Source: Cavia porcellus (taxonomy: Eukaryota > Chordata > Mammalia > Rodentia > Caviidae). From it: 64,000 nt of DNA. Below, piece after piece: positions 10,926-22,330 of the stretch. The notes under the pieces were generated by a model. It made no database searches and was not told where the DNA came from. It worked only from the letters and a program-made list of their open reading frames with translations. The stretch's first letter is position 1, and each line of letters opens with the position of its first letter. Made by a program: the position numbers and the translations under genes. The stretch lies in contig NW_026947484.1 in assembly GCF_034190915.1 (NCBI RefSeq), positions 81,477,982 to 81,541,981 of the forward strand. Reading direction: 5' to 3'.

Positions 10926-11743
10926 CAAAAAATTAAAACAAGACTTAAAAGATATGAATTTTCTACCTTTTAGAAAAGGATTTAAAACAAATACAGTACA
11001 TTCTAAACACATTATACATTCAGTCATTTCCCTTCAGTGTGTAACATGAAGCCAATTCATATGCAGAGAAAAAACGAACTGCACCCCAACAGGAGATAAC
11101 AAGTTTGTGCCTAATAGAATTCTGTGAAAAACCACCATGCTCCAAAGAAGTTTTATTAACCACTTAACAGCCTAATTATTTATGCAGGATGACCAAAAAT
11201 CAATATTTTTCTGCACTTTTTATAACAAAAAATACAAAATGACCATTTACAAATTTGTTCAATACAAAAACCAATTGGTAAAAATGACAAGCAATGCCCA
11301 AGCAATGCTCAAGATAATCAGTGCGTAAATAAATGTGCTGCCCAAGTGATGCTCAAAATAAACTGTCAAATGGTTAAAGCAGGAAACTAGCCTGAAAAGA
11401 ATCAAACAGGAAAAGGCAGGGGGGGCTGCATATGGCAAGGAGTGGTAAACTAGTTAGCAGTCAAATTACCCACTTACTGTATAAAATTTTACTGAAATAC
11501 TGCCATACACATTGGCTGAGTTTTAACCTATAACTAATTTTGCTCTATAAAACAGGTTAACTGTAATAAAAGACTATATTGCTAACAAGGCCTAAAATAT
11601 TTATTATCTTGCCTACAAAGGAAAATCTGTCAACTTCTGGCACAGAGCTGAAGCTCAAAACAAATGAGAACAGATTTTTTTAAAATAAAAATCTCGCTTT
11701 TCCTAAATCTTACTAGCATGATTATAAAAATTAGCATCTCACA

Positions 11744-11896
11744 GCTGGGCATGGTGGCTTACAACTGTAATCCCAGCACTCCGGAGGCTGAGGCAGGAGG
11801 ATAGCTTCGTTTGAGACCAGCCAAGGCTACAAAGTAAGCTCAAGGCCAGCCTGAACTGCAAAGCAAGACCCTGTCTCAAAAAGACAAAAAAAAAGC
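11744..11896 (+). repeat. B1 SINE
   Basis: GCTGGGCATGGTGGCTTACA through GACCCTGTCTCAAAAAG, with the internal duplication. Confidence 0.9.
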
Positions 11897-12295
11897 ATCC
11901 CAATAGAAACCACAATGAACCTTCTAAAACCTGTTCTTCACAAAGGTTATGCAAATTATAAGTTTGTCACATAAAGTATACCAGTCTTTCAAAACTAAAA
12001 GCAATACTTTTTTTGGCCCATTTCAAAATCTTAAGTATTTTTAATTTTTCCAGTCCTTCAAAAATTACCTAGGTTATGCTTTGACACTCTGTTTAACCAT
12101 TCACAACCTTTAACATAGATGGCTGAAAATGAAGCTGAGGCTTTATACCAGATTTAAAAGAAAAGGCAACAGGAAGTTCTAGATCTCATTTTAATAATTC
12201 CTGTCCACGCTCAGTTATTTTCATCATCACATCATCATACTGTGTATTATTTAAGCTTTTATTTATTGTTATTTATTTACTGATGTATTTTTGTG

Positions 12296-12391
12296 TGTGT
12301 CTTTTTCTTTTTTATCGGTACCAGGGATCGAACTCACAATTGCCTGCTTGCAAGGCAGGTGCTTATGCCGCTGAGCTAAATCCCCAGCCCC
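12296..12391 (-). repeat. ID SINE
   Basis: Near-consensus: TTTTTATCGGTACCAGGGATCG ... CCGCTGAGCTAAATCCCCAGCCCC. Confidence 0.92.
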
Positions 12392-12417
12392 AAATAAACA
12401 ACTGATGTATTTATTTA

Positions 12418-12468
12418 GGTACTGAGAATTGAACCCAGGGTCTTTGTACTCAACTCCGTTCCTAGCCT
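12418..12468 (-). repeat. ID-like SINE, partial
   Basis: GGTACTGAGAATTGAACCCAGGG, then a shortened A-box end CCTAGCC. Confidence 0.6.
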
Positions 12469-12512
12469 TTTTTTTTTTTTTTTTGAGACTGCCAAAGTCA
12501 ATTTATTACCTG

Positions 12513-13368
12513 TGTTGAACTGAAAACTGATAGTCAACTTAAACACCAGCTGAACTGTATCAGCATGGTGCTGAGCATGGATGGCCCATCTTAAGACTTC
12601 TGGCAGTATAAAAAGGAGACCTGGAAAGGAAGAGTAGTGCTGTGGGTTCTGCCAAGTAGTGGTGGTGTTTGCAACTGTTGATCCTCGTAGAGGAGCATGT
12701 CATGTTGGCTTCCCTGACATGAACTAGGCTGTTATCATCAGAGGAGCTCAGGATCTTGTCGCTGAGAATGGCTGTGGTCACTCTGGAGGAGCTCTGGTCT
12801 TCTTTGAGCATCACTTCATGGTTCCAGAAGGAAAAGATGTGTGTTGTTTGATCTCCAGGAAAACCTTGTTACACTGGCTTCCTGATATGAACTCGATTTT
12901 CTCACTGTCGGAGGAGCTCAGGACCTCGTTTTTGCTGGGGATGGCTATGGTACTTTGCAGGGGAGCCTTAGTTCTTATCTTAAGCATCGCTTCTTGGCTC
13001 CAGTGCAAAACCTTCAACCTATTAGTACAGATCCTACACCCTGCTGGCAAAGACTTTCTGGCTTCCACTACTGAACTGTGGGCCTTTCCAGTGCAGATCC
13101 ATGAAAAGACTTGCATGATCATTGTCATAGTTGCTAGGCCTCTAGTTGGACTCCTAAGAAGCACTGTCATGGGCTCTAGGTTTTCCTCTGAATTCATGCA
13201 GTATATTGCTATGGGATCCAGGCCCTTGGCTGGATTCTCTAGGTCTTTAGTATGTGGACAAACTTCCTGTGCTTTCTTTATATTTGACTCCTTGGGTGAC
13301 CATTAAAAATACTATAAATTATGTATCCTATATGTAATTGTTTTCCTTGCAATCCCTTGACTACCACA
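12513..13368. repeat. unclassified LTR-like repeat, copy 1
   Basis: Homologous by eye to 57033-57863 along its whole length, with the same ends (TGTTGA... to ...CTAC.ACA, that is TG...CA). Shared blocks: AGCATGGTGCTGAG.GT/ATGG, GGCAG.ATAAA.AG.GAC, TTCTGGCTCCAGNG, CATGGGCTCTAGGT, GGGTGACCAT. A TATAAAAAGGAGAC motif is on the plus strand (12609-12622). Open frames occur on both strands (128 codons minus, ATG 13197; about 160 codons plus). Could be a solo LTR or another repeat; no protein family recognised. Confidence 0.55.
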
Positions 13369-13369
13369 T

Positions 13370-13456
13370 TGTACCAGCTAGGCTTGAACTTGTAATCCTG
13401 CCTCAGTCTCCCAGAGTACTGGGACTGTGGGCTTGCACCACAACAACCAGCTAAGC
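13370..13456 (-). repeat. B1 SINE, partial
   Basis: Reverse B1 left part: AGGCTTGAACTTGTAATCC, CAGTACTGGGACTGTGGGC-like end. Confidence 0.75.
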
Positions 13457-13779
13457 TCCATTTTAATAGCATTTTAAAATATCTTACTTTATTCTGTCAG
13501 TTCACTGTTAAGATCTTTACTCAGTCTGCAGACATTTATACAATCTATTTTTCTAAAAGCTCAGTATTCTCTGCTATGTATTTTTTTATTTTTCCAAAAA
13601 GTACAATTTTATAGTTTAGGCTGTGACATATTCGATTGTGCCTCTTAGGAGAAATATGTCTATCCAATAAGAATGCCACTCAATGGTCAGTCTTTTTCCT
13701 CACTGCTTTACGTATGAAAGAGTAGTGAACCAAGGAAAATTTCCCCTCCTAAATTTCAACTCCACAAAATTGCTCTTAC

Positions 13780-13932
13780 CTGAAGAATCATTCTCTTTGG
13801 CTTTGGATTAGCAGGATTGGAGCTGTATGGGAAAAAGGTTCCACTGCAAACAAGGAGGAATGTAACTGTACATACCAAAGTTAGAGTTAGCATGGTTTTT
13901 TTTGTGCTTCTGGCAAGGTAGATGAAGTTCAC
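13780..13932 (-). CDS. ERMP1: ERMP1 coding exon 11 (residues 636-686)
   Basis: Acceptor GTTTTAG|GTGAAC, donor CTTCAG|GTAAGA, 153 nt, phase 0 at both ends. Begins VNFIYLARSTKK, then the last membrane helix (about 650-668), then SSNPANPKPKRMILQ, which leads into the C-terminal lumenal domain. It is too interrupted to show as a long open frame, but it matches human ERMP1 almost residue for residue. Confidence 0.96.
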
Positions 13933-14002
13933 CTAAAACACCAAAACAGAAAAATTATACATTTACTGGCAGAAAAGCATTTTTGCTTTTGTTTGCTTGT
14001 TT

Positions 14003-14186
14003 CAATCTGTCCTGGGGATTGAACTCAAGGGCACTCTATCACTGAGCTTTATCTCCAGCCCTTTATGCTTTTATTTTGAAACAGGGTCACATTGCATTAT
14101 ATAGCAGGAGTGGAAATGGTGATCCTCCTGCCTCAGCTTCAGTGAGTACTAGGATTACAGCCATGTGCTATTGTGCCCCATTCAGA
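14003..14186 (-). repeat. B1-dID composite SINE
   Basis: Read on the minus strand: B1 (14075-14186) followed by an ID-like unit (CTGGGGATTGAACTCAAGGG ... GAGCTTTATCTCCAGCC). Confidence 0.75.
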
Positions 14187-14577
14187 TAGATGGTTTTTCT
14201 GACTTTATTTTGTAACAAGTATTATCCAACAAACAATGAAGAAAGTTGATCAGCATGTGAAAATAAAGCACTAATTCTAGAGGATTTCCATCACAAGTCA
14301 AAGCCTAGAAAATGACAGATTATTCCAATTGGCCAGGCTGGTACCTTCTGACAGACAGCCAGAAAGCAACAGGGAATAAAAGAAACTGAGCACTGTGTTT
14401 TTGTGATCAATCAACAAAGAGAACAGAGAATATAATAAACACACCACCAGCCAAGTCATTACCTTATTTTATTTAACTTTATCAATGTTCTTCAATAATG
14501 AAAACTTTACAGCAGGTACCACTGGACTGCACCAAAAATTAGGGTTCTAAGGGTTTCATTAAATTACCAAACAGACT

Positions 14578-14836
14578 AGGCATTGCAGCACACACCAGTA
14601 ATCCTAACACACTAAGAGGCTAAGGCAGAACAATTACCAAATTCAAGTCTATCCTAGGAAACTTAAGTGAGACATAAACTTGATCATAAATGTTTGTAAT
14701 CCCAGCCCTTTGGCAAACTGGGGCAGGAGGATAGAAAGTTCAAGTTCCAACAGGGCAACTTAACAAGACCTTGTCTAAACAGGGATATAGTTCAGTACAG
14801 AGAACCTGGGTTCAATCCCCAGTACCAAAAATAATA
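14578..14836 (+). repeat. B1 plus B1-dID composite
   Basis: Two B1-type monomers (14578-14680; 14690-14777) and then an ID-like part ending TTCAATCCCCAGTACC. Confidence 0.65.
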
Positions 14837-14852
14837 ATAAAATTTTAAAAGG

Positions 14853-14910
14853 GAATGGAGGATGTAGCTCAATGCCAAGACTATGGCTTCAATCCTCAGT
14901 ACACCACAAT
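14853..14910 (+). repeat. ID-like SINE
   Basis: AATGGAGGATGTAGCTCAATG ... TTCAATCCTCAGTAC. Confidence 0.65.
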
Positions 14911-16026
14911 ATAAAAAATAAAAAATAAAACTACCAAATACAACCTTTTTATACTTAAGCAGACCTGTTTCAATAAAACTCAAATTCCCCTCATAATGTT
15001 GCTATACTGTGCCTAAAATCTGGATTCATATAAACTAGCAGTTAGATATGTCTTTCAAGACTGCCTGTGGACTTGTACTTTACAAAAAACTATTGCAAAG
15101 TAATACTGTCCCATTAGATGGTAAGTCAAAAGTGTCAACAGAATTAAAACAGTCTCAAGACTGACTTCCACAAAACACTAAATATTACTAAACCTTTTAT
15201 CTGTAACCAGATCACTGAATTAAGAACTAAAGAGGCCTCACATAAGACTCAACAGACACATTTACAGTTTCCTTTAGGGTCTGAAATGATGTGAAATAAA
15301 GCCATTCTGACAGACAATGATCTAAAACTTTGGCCTTCTTTATCTAATTAATAGCCTCACCACCTAGGTTTAGTAGGGAGAAAACAACATGAATGCAAGA
15401 ATATTTTTATCATTTGAAGAAAATGGAAGATTAAGCAAATATTCATAGTCTACTGTACTATACAAAGTAAAAGAATTCTCCTCAGCTGGAATTACTGGAA
15501 TGTGCCACCATGCCAAGCTAAACCTCTTCCTTCCTATTTCACTCCTATAGCAGTCAGTCCATTTCAGCACTGTCAAATGAATATAATCATGACAGCCCAC
15601 CAAAAGTAACCCAGAAAGCATGTTAAACTGGTAACCTGACAGAAATTTAACCGCTTTCTAGAAAATGTATTTACTATATCCCCAAGGACTGAAAGCAAAG
15701 CTGAGTAAGCACTGTAGTTCTAATTCTCTATTACCTAAGGAAGACACTTTCACTGTTAATTAAGCCACTATCTTTAACATTACTACACATAAATAAGAAA
15801 ATGAAGAGAATGGTAACCAAAAGTATCAAAAAGAGATCCATTTCACATAATAAAAATTAAACAAGGTTTTTAAAATATTTCAAGAGATACTTTTGAAAAT
15901 TTTCCCAATGAAATAATTTTCTAATGAATTAATATATTTTAATTTTCTGGTTTCAAAGTTGTCCATTCTTTAGAAAACATTTTCGGTGTCCACTGTGAAA
16001 GTTTTCAGGAGAAACTTCACTTTCTT

Positions 16027-16110
16027 TTCCTTTTTTTTGTACAAAGATCGAACTCACAACCTTGCGCTCATCAGGCAGATGCTTATGCAGCTGAGTTAAA
16101 TCCCCACCCC
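16027..16110 (-). repeat. ID SINE
   Basis: GTACAAAGATCGAACTCACAAC ... CAGCTGAGTTAAATCCCCACCCC. Confidence 0.88.
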
Positions 16111-16151
16111 CTCACTTCTTCAATGAAGCAGAATTTAAATGTCCCACACTT

Positions 16152-16260
16152 GCGCCAGGGATTTAGCTCAATGGAGTAAGCACTTACCTGGTGAGCATGA
16201 GGTTATGAGTTCACTGGTACCAAAATAAAACAAATAAAATAAAATAAAACAAAAAATAAA
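16152..16260 (+). repeat. ID SINE
   Basis: GCCAGGGATTTAGCTCAATGG ... ATGAGTTCACTGGTACC; the B-box has lost several bases. An AAAT-rich tail follows. Confidence 0.85.
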
Positions 16261-17628
16261 TAAATGTCCCATACCTAAGTCATCTTTTATAGGCACCAAT
16301 AATTTCCAATAAATACCCTGAAGGGGGTCCAATTTCTAACTTAGTCAACATTAGACAAGAATTCCATCTATCTTCACTATCTCCTTTAATCTTAACAGCA
16401 AACCTATCTTAAAATACAGAGGATCTAAGAGTTAATAATAAAACCAGAAGAAGTAAACCATATGGCAAAGAACACTTAGAACTTTCAATTAATCCTTATA
16501 AATACCAATAAGGAACTAATCACTATCTTAAAGGTGAAATGGCTGGAATACTAAGGTTTCTTTTAGGACTGCAGCTACCTCAAATAATCATGTGCATAAG
16601 AATTATTCTACATGGGTGTATTTGCAAAGCCACATACATGAAGCTTTACTGGCCATGGAACGGGTTTTGGTGGATTGTGTTGACCATGGTTGTGGAATTC
16701 CATTACCTCCTTCAGTCTTCAGAACCTAACTATCACAAAGATGCCCTTAAATATACAGTATAAAGAAGCTCACTATCATGTATCTCCATGAAGAAATGAG
16801 CTGCAGTAAAATCTTAATTACTTTTTCTATTTGGTCCTTTAGCCTTAAAGATCAAGAAGTGGGTATTCAGTAGCACTCCTTATCTTAGAATTCCAATTAA
16901 AAGAGACATAAAACAGAAACCTGCCTTGTCTAGAGAAGCTCGCACTGAGACTTGAAGGAATGGACAACATACCAAGAGTAGAACCCTGACTGGGGGTTCC
17001 AGTTTTAACTCAGTGTCACTATCTTTTCTGCCACCTAGAGTTTCCCAAGGGGAGAGCAAAGACAGCAAAGTTTTTCCAAAACTGACACAGCAAATTGAAC
17101 ACTGACAAGGACAGTGATATACTTTATTACTTGGTAAATGAAGGCATGTTTGGGTGTCATAATTGTGTGTCACTCAAAGAGACAGACGCAATTAATGAAT
17201 TTATAATGAATTTTAAGAAGCCTCATCAAAATTAGTTTTCCCTCCCATAGCTCTAATGATACTAACAAAATTACTATGTATTTATTAACATTGCCTCTAA
17301 CAAACATACTCAGAAACTGTGCTAACGAACTGTTCTAAAGGGAATCTCCAACAATTCTCAGTTGGTATGCATTCTAAAAATTCACATTCAGACAGTTTAA
17401 AAGACCATTTGAAAAGGGGTCTAATGAGCGGATCTGGAAAGATGAAGAGGCAAAAATTAAAACCACAGCAACAAGAACAAAGAAAAACTATCCGGACCAT
17501 ATATAATGAGCCCACAAGATACACAACCATTCACCATTTTTTTTTTTTTTTGCGTAAGACTTTCAAAATATAAAACCTGCTAAATTCATCATATATTCAT
17601 ATTTTTAAAAAACAAAATGTTTTCTTAC

Positions 17629-17819
17629 AAAATAGGAAGACAGCATCATTGTACAAACAGCCAAAATGGATGCCAGCACAATATCAGGTGGAATTTCTGA
17701 ACCACTTCTCCCAAGGATAGGAGTAAACATCTCAAATACTGCCCAGATGAGGTACATTCCATAAATATAAGGAATAAACATCCCCAAAAGGTAAAAGACA
17801 ACAAACTTTCCTTGGGCAC
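17629..17819 (-). CDS. ERMP1: ERMP1 coding exon 10 (residues 572-635)
   Basis: Acceptor TTCTAG|GTGCCC, donor TATTTT|GTAAGA, 191 nt. Encodes [17 protein letters not shown], then the loop [13 protein letters not shown], and the next hydrophobic helix ending SSYF. All residues fit a multi-spanning ER membrane segment. Confidence 0.97.
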
Positions 17820-17962
17820 CTAGAAGAAAGAGAAAGAAAAGGCAACTATGAAATGCCACCATGAATTACAGATTTTTATCGTCTTGGCATCTAACAGAGA
17901 TTAGTTTAGATGTGATACTTGCCCTTTGATACATGTGTATCCAGTGAAATAACAAAATTCTA

Positions 17963-18043
17963 GGCCAGGGACATAGCTCAGCAGCACAGCGCCCGCCTGG
18001 CAAGTACAAGGTCATGAGTTTGATTCCCAGTACCAAAAAAAAA
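17963..18043 (+). repeat. ID SINE
   Basis: GGCCAGGGACATAGCTCAGCAGC ... GAGTTTGATTCCCAGTACC then A-run. Confidence 0.9.
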
Positions 18044-18202
18044 CCACTTTAATGAAATTTCATTGGGAAAGGATAAAATACAAGGAAAATTAAAATATAT
18101 CAGTAATATATTAGTATGTGTTCAAAAACATGAGAAAGAGATGGGCTACATGGTAAGATAAAAATGTATATGGTATGAAAAAGTACATGGTATAAAAATT
18201 TA

Positions 18203-18450
18203 AGGGTTGGACATAATGGCACAGTCCTATAATACCAGTTATAGAAGGCCAAGTTGGAAGGATCGCAAGTTCAAGGCCAGCCTGGGAAACATGGTGAGAC
18301 CCTATTATCTCAAAACAAACAAACAAAACAAAACAAAAAACACCCAGGTGGCTGAGGCAGGAGACTTGCCATGAGTGTGAGGCCACCGTGGGCTCCATAG
18401 TGAGTTTAAGGCCAGTATAACCTACACAGCAAGACACTGTCTCAAAAAAA
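18203..18450 (+). repeat. B1 pair
   Basis: Two B1-type units in a row, joined by a (CAAA)n stretch; the second starts within the body (GTGGCTGAGGCAGG) and ends GACACTGTCTC. Confidence 0.75.
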
Positions 18451-18566
18451 CAACAAAAATTATAACTATTATTATTATTTGGAAAGGCTACTCAATAAAA
18501 CAAAGTTGCTGAAAGTCTTATATATTTTAAAGTATTTTTCATCTGTATCAAAACTAATTTCCCTAC

Positions 18567-18741
18567 CATGCCGCTTAAACTCCTTATGAATGGAGAACTT
18601 TGTGAGCAAAGGAAATGCTACCCAGATAGCACTAATGAACGCTGAGCAAAGTCCGTGGTAAGTGAACATGACAAGAAAACTACAATGCACAAACAGTGAG
18701 ACGTCAAAAAACACTTCTCCCAGATACTGGTCACTGGCATT
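18567..18741 (-). CDS. ERMP1: ERMP1 coding exon 9 (residues 514-572)
   Basis: Acceptor CTTTCAG|AATGCC, donor CGGCATG|GTAGGG, 175 nt. Starts NASDQYLGEVFF (sequon NAS) and carries two membrane helices (about 525-540 and 544-560). It ends in the basic stretch HKEFKRH. Confidence 0.97.
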
Positions 18742-19226
18742 CTGAAAGAAAGAAAAATAAACAGTCTCATTTACAGGTCATTGATAAACAAGCCACATTC
18801 TGTTTAGCAGAGTCTATGCTTTGAACAGACAAAGTAAACACAAACTTCAGTCCTACAGAGTAAATTCAAAACTACTGCACAGGAAGGGTAATTTCAAAAG
18901 ATGTAAGGAAAGCTATATCTAATCTATGCTTTTCTCTCACAGGGCTAAAAGTAATCCTTGGAAATATTCTTAAACAAAAGGAGTCCTCCTAAACACATCA
19001 ATTTCTGCAAGCTTTTCCTGTTTATTTTCAAAGACTGAGGAGCAAACCAGAAGAATAGGGAAGGATAGGGTGTGAAGGAACAAACACTGCAAGTCCACAT
19101 GGCGCACCTCATGGCTATGATGGGCACAGTGTGAGTTTCTGGAGTCCTTCCTATCCCCAACTGGTCACCTTTGCCCTCCCCTCTTGTATTCCTAGTGCTT
19201 TCATATAAAATCTGAGCTACACTTTT

Positions 19227-19333
19227 TTTTTTTTTTTTTTGTCTTTTTCCTTTTTATCGGTACCAGGGATCGAACTCACGACTGCCTGCTTTCAAGGCAG
19301 GCGCTTATGCCACTGAGCTAAATCCCCAGCCCC
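19227..19333 (-). mobile_element. ID SINE with target-site duplication
   Basis: Near-consensus reverse ID with a T-run, flanked by CTGAGCTACACTTTT at 19212-19226 and 19334-19348. Exact duplication indicates a recent insertion. Confidence 0.95.
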
Positions 19334-19667
19334 CTGAGCTACACTTTTTAAGACTTGAAGTCAGAGGGCTCATGGACAGCAATCTTCAGGGAAAAAGCTG
19401 TCTTATAAACATAATACATTTTAGTATCTGTAGGAGGCAGTTTATCAATGCAAATGTGAAAGTTGTAACTACAGTGCATAAATATCAAAATGTAAATAGA
19501 TGTCTTTAAAGCTTTCTTTTCTTCTGCCTTATTTCTATTTATCCCAAGGGGCTTTATTTCAAGAGCTCAAAGTTTCTGTTACAAGTTTTCAGAACAAGTT
19601 AAAGTTCATATATGACAAGTTCCATACACACTAAAAGACAGGCTGCAGTTAATCAAGAGGCTTGGTC

Positions 19668-19815
19668 TTCAGCCAGGCATGGTGGTGCACACCTGTAATC
19701 TCAGCACTATGGAGGCTGAGACAGAAGGATCACCACAAGTTAAAGGTCCGCCTGGGTTATACAGTAACTACAAGGCCAGCCTGTAGGGGTTGGGGGGAGT
19801 TCTTGTCTCAAAAAC
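19668..19815 (+). repeat. B1 SINE
   Basis: AGCCAGGCATGGTGGTGCACACC ... TTCTTGTCTCAAAAAC. Confidence 0.9.
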
Positions 19816-19834
19816 AAAACAAAAAAACAAGCCC

Positions 19835-19945
19835 AGCTTGGGCAGTTTAGTGATTTAGTGAGACACTGTCTCAAAAACGGATAAGGGCTAGGAATGTAGC
19901 TCAGTGGGGACACCCTAGGATGAATCCCAGGCATGGTACCATGCC
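19835..19945 (+). repeat. B1-dID composite, 5'-truncated
   Basis: End of a B1 (GAGACACTGTCTCAAAAAC) followed by an ID-like unit (GGCTAGGAATGTAGCTCAG ... GGTACC). Confidence 0.7.
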
Positions 19946-20334
19946 TTCTAACTGCTGGGGGGAGAAAAAAGGAAAGAAAATGTTCTACAGCAAGTACTCA
20001 AACTGCACCAAAGATAAACACCTCTCAAATCTATTTTCATCCTTGCCTCCATTTAGCCCTCACATTCCTGCACTATTCCAAACCACTCTATTCAGTGTTA
20101 CAAATTTTCCTACTAAATCACAAAATCTCTATCCTGCTTTAAAAAAAAAAAAAAAAAAAGGTGGTCCCACTGACATTTAGGGTCATGCTCCCAGCCTGCT
20201 TTCTGGTTACTGCACTATCCATACTTTCTCTTTACCCCCATGGAGCTTTTACTGATTGTCACCCAAATACACCTTGTATATCTCCATCTTGACTGTTTAT
20301 CAACCCATTCTATCTAATAAATTTCTATTACTGC

Positions 20335-20580
20335 TTCAAAAACCCTATTCAAATGTCATCATCTCTTTCAATAAGCCTTCTTGACTTCCACAAGCAAAAT
20401 TCATCTCTGCGGTGCCTGTATTCCTAAAGCACTGCCTACGTATCTTTCTATTTCGCTTTACTCCACAATGTACTACAATCAACATGGCTTGCATCTCTTC
20501 CCAAATGAAACTGTTCACTTCTCAAAGAGATCACATTCTTATTAATGTATCACATAGTTTCCTCATGGTACCATGCCTAT
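20335..20580 (+). repeat. L2-like LINE remnant
   Basis: CAAATGTCATCATCTC, AATAAGCCTTCTTGACTTCC and a run to ATAGTTTCCTC follow the order of the L2 3' region. Ancient and diverged. Confidence 0.45.
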
Positions 20581-21364
20581 TAACTGTTTAAAGAATGTAT
20601 CTGAACTGAAAATGAAACACATTACTGTTTCCACTGTGTTTGCAGCCCAGTGTTACAACCAGATCACTGAAATTATTGGAAGTTGAACTTCACTAGGCAT
20701 TTTTATCCCACACCTGGCCCAATCAAAAATATTCAATCACACTCCAGTTATAACGGCTACACTGAGAATACACATGAGGAACTAAGCCCAATAGCTACCC
20801 TCAAAAAAACCTTTCTTCAATAGGGCTGCTAACACAGAAACGTTCCTTATACCATCTCACCTCATTAACTGAAACTGAGACCAGAGACATCCTAGTAGAA
20901 AAATGCTGGATTACTTCTTCCATTTCCCTAATCTTCTCCCTACCAGTACAAACTGAAAAGCAGACTGGCTATCTTAAAAATAAGGGAGCTTACCCCTTGA
21001 TTCCCTAGAAAACAAGAAAGTGTGACTCTTAGTATATTTCATGTTTAGTTGTTGTTTCATAACCTTAATTCTTTATATTTTTACCAAATTTATACCACTG
21101 AAACTGTAACAATGTGACAGCATTCTCTAACATTCAGTATAAATCACTTAGAACCATTTTTCTTCCTGCCTTTTCCCCTAGCATGTGTCCTTAACGACAT
21201 ATATGCTATCAAAATCTGTATCAACAAACATACAGGTAAAAGAAAAAAAATGAGAGAAAAAGTGCAAGATTCCTTTCAGCAACAAGTATTTGCTGTGTGT
21301 TAATGGCCCATTTGACTTTTTTCCCTAAAAGCAGGAAAAAAAAAAAAAAAAGCCTATTACTTAC

Positions 21365-21585
21365 CACGTAATAAAATCTTTTTGCAAGAGTATGTATGAG
21401 TATTATTTTGGCTGCAGCTGCAGTTCCATACAGACAAATGGAGACATAGAAGTGGTTGTACCATGACAGAGACTGTCCAATAAGAGAGACGAACACTGCT
21501 ATGATGAGAACCATAACGAGGCTAGTAAACCAGCTAATGAAAGTTATGCCAATTCCACACAAGAAGTCCTTTGTGTAGTTAACAG
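21365..21585 (-). CDS. ERMP1: ERMP1 coding exon 8 (residues 440-513)
   Basis: Acceptor TCATTAG|CTGTT, donor TACGTG|GTAAGT, 221 nt, ending in phase 0. Encodes [12 protein letters not shown], then two hydrophobic stretches (about 450-475 and 485-505) of the membrane block, ending [13 protein letters not shown] at 442-444 is a sequon of unknown topology. Confidence 0.97.
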
Positions 21586-21705
21586 CTAATGAAGAGAAAA
21601 CAAAAAGTCACAAGTCATTATATTCATCAAACCCATTATAAAACAGTAGAGTTAAAGGGGGAAATGCTGAAAAATTCACCACTGTAATTGAAAAGTACTG
21701 GAATG

Positions 21706-21808
21706 GGGGCTGGGAATTTAGCTCAGCGGCATAAGCACCTGCCTTGCAAGCAGGCCGTCGTGAGTTCGATCCCCGGTACTGGTAAAAAAAATAAAAGAAA
21801 AAAAAAAA
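21706..21808 (+). mobile_element. ID SINE with target-site duplication
   Basis: Near-consensus ID flanked by a perfect 16-bp GAAAAGTACTGGAATG (21690-21705, 21809-21824). Recent. Confidence 0.95.
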
Positions 21809-22177
21809 GAAAAGTACTGGAATGTCCTAGTTGAACACAGGGAAAACACCAAAGATAATATTCAAGGAACACTTACCGAGCAAGTGGATAGTTTTAATCT
21901 CCATCAACTTTGGAATACTTAATGTATGAAAATATTAGCAAGGATGGAAGGCAAAGTTTCATGTAAAATTTGGCTAACAGAAGCTAACGTAGGAAAATAC
22001 AGACTTGGAAAAAATAAGTGATAGTCATTTAAATTAGTGCTGAATATTTCATTTTGTAATAGCACATGACAAATTGAATCTAAAACATGTCAAGCCAAAA
22101 TATTTCAATCAGAAGGGACCAATTTAACCAAAAGCAGTTCATTCACACTTCAAAACAGTGCGGTACTGCTCTATAAA

Positions 22178-22330
22178 AAAAAAGGTTTTTGCTGTTGAGA
22201 TAGGGTCTCACTATGTAGCACAGACTAGCCTAGAACTACAGTCTTGACTGTCCCTGAATTCACAGAAATCCTCCTGCCTCAGCCTCCTGCGTGCTGAGAT
22301 TACAGGCATGTGCCACCATGCCCAACAGGA
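22178..22330 (-). repeat. B1 SINE
   Basis: TTGAGATAGGGTCTCACTATG, CCTCAGCCTCCTGCGTGCTG, and CATGTGCCACCATGCCCAAC. Confidence 0.9.

Larger units (their letters stand above)
10324..13779 (-). other. ERMP1: ERMP1 intron 11
   Basis: 3.5 kb. Holds four ID pieces, three B1 copies, a TCTG/TCTA microsatellite and the first copy of the LTR-like repeat (12513-13368). Nothing recognised in 10925-11740 or 11900-12290 apart from AT-rich sequence. Confidence 0.9.
13933..17628 (-). other. ERMP1: ERMP1 intron 10
   Basis: 3.7 kb. B1-dID elements (14003-14186, 14578-14910) and two IDs (16027-16110, 16152-16225). I see nothing recognisable in 14915-16020 (apart from a small B1 scrap near 15483-15525) or in 16265-17628. 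Confidence 0.9.
17820..18566 (-). other. ERMP1: ERMP1 intron 9
   Basis: 0.75 kb, mostly SINE: an ID at 17963-18043 and a B1 pair at 18203-18450. Confidence 0.9.
18742..21364 (-). other. ERMP1: ERMP1 intron 8
   Basis: 2.6 kb. An ID with clean target-site duplication (19227-19333), B1 and B1-dID (19668-19945), and an L2-like piece (20335-20580). Nothing recognised in 18745-19200, 19350-19660 or 20600-21364. Confidence 0.9.

Noticed and set aside
12461..12540. Retroposed mRNA with AATAAA and poly(A) on the minus strand before the LTR-like repeat
   Set aside because: The AATAAA (minus strand) and T-run lie outside the repeat's TG end at 12513, and the second copy lacks them. They may belong to another small insertion; evidence is too thin.
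12811..13306. 128-codon minus and 162-codon plus frames as host genes
   Set aside because: Both fall within a dispersed repeat that recurs at 57 kb. The minus frame is broken in the second copy. No splice sites or family match support a gene.
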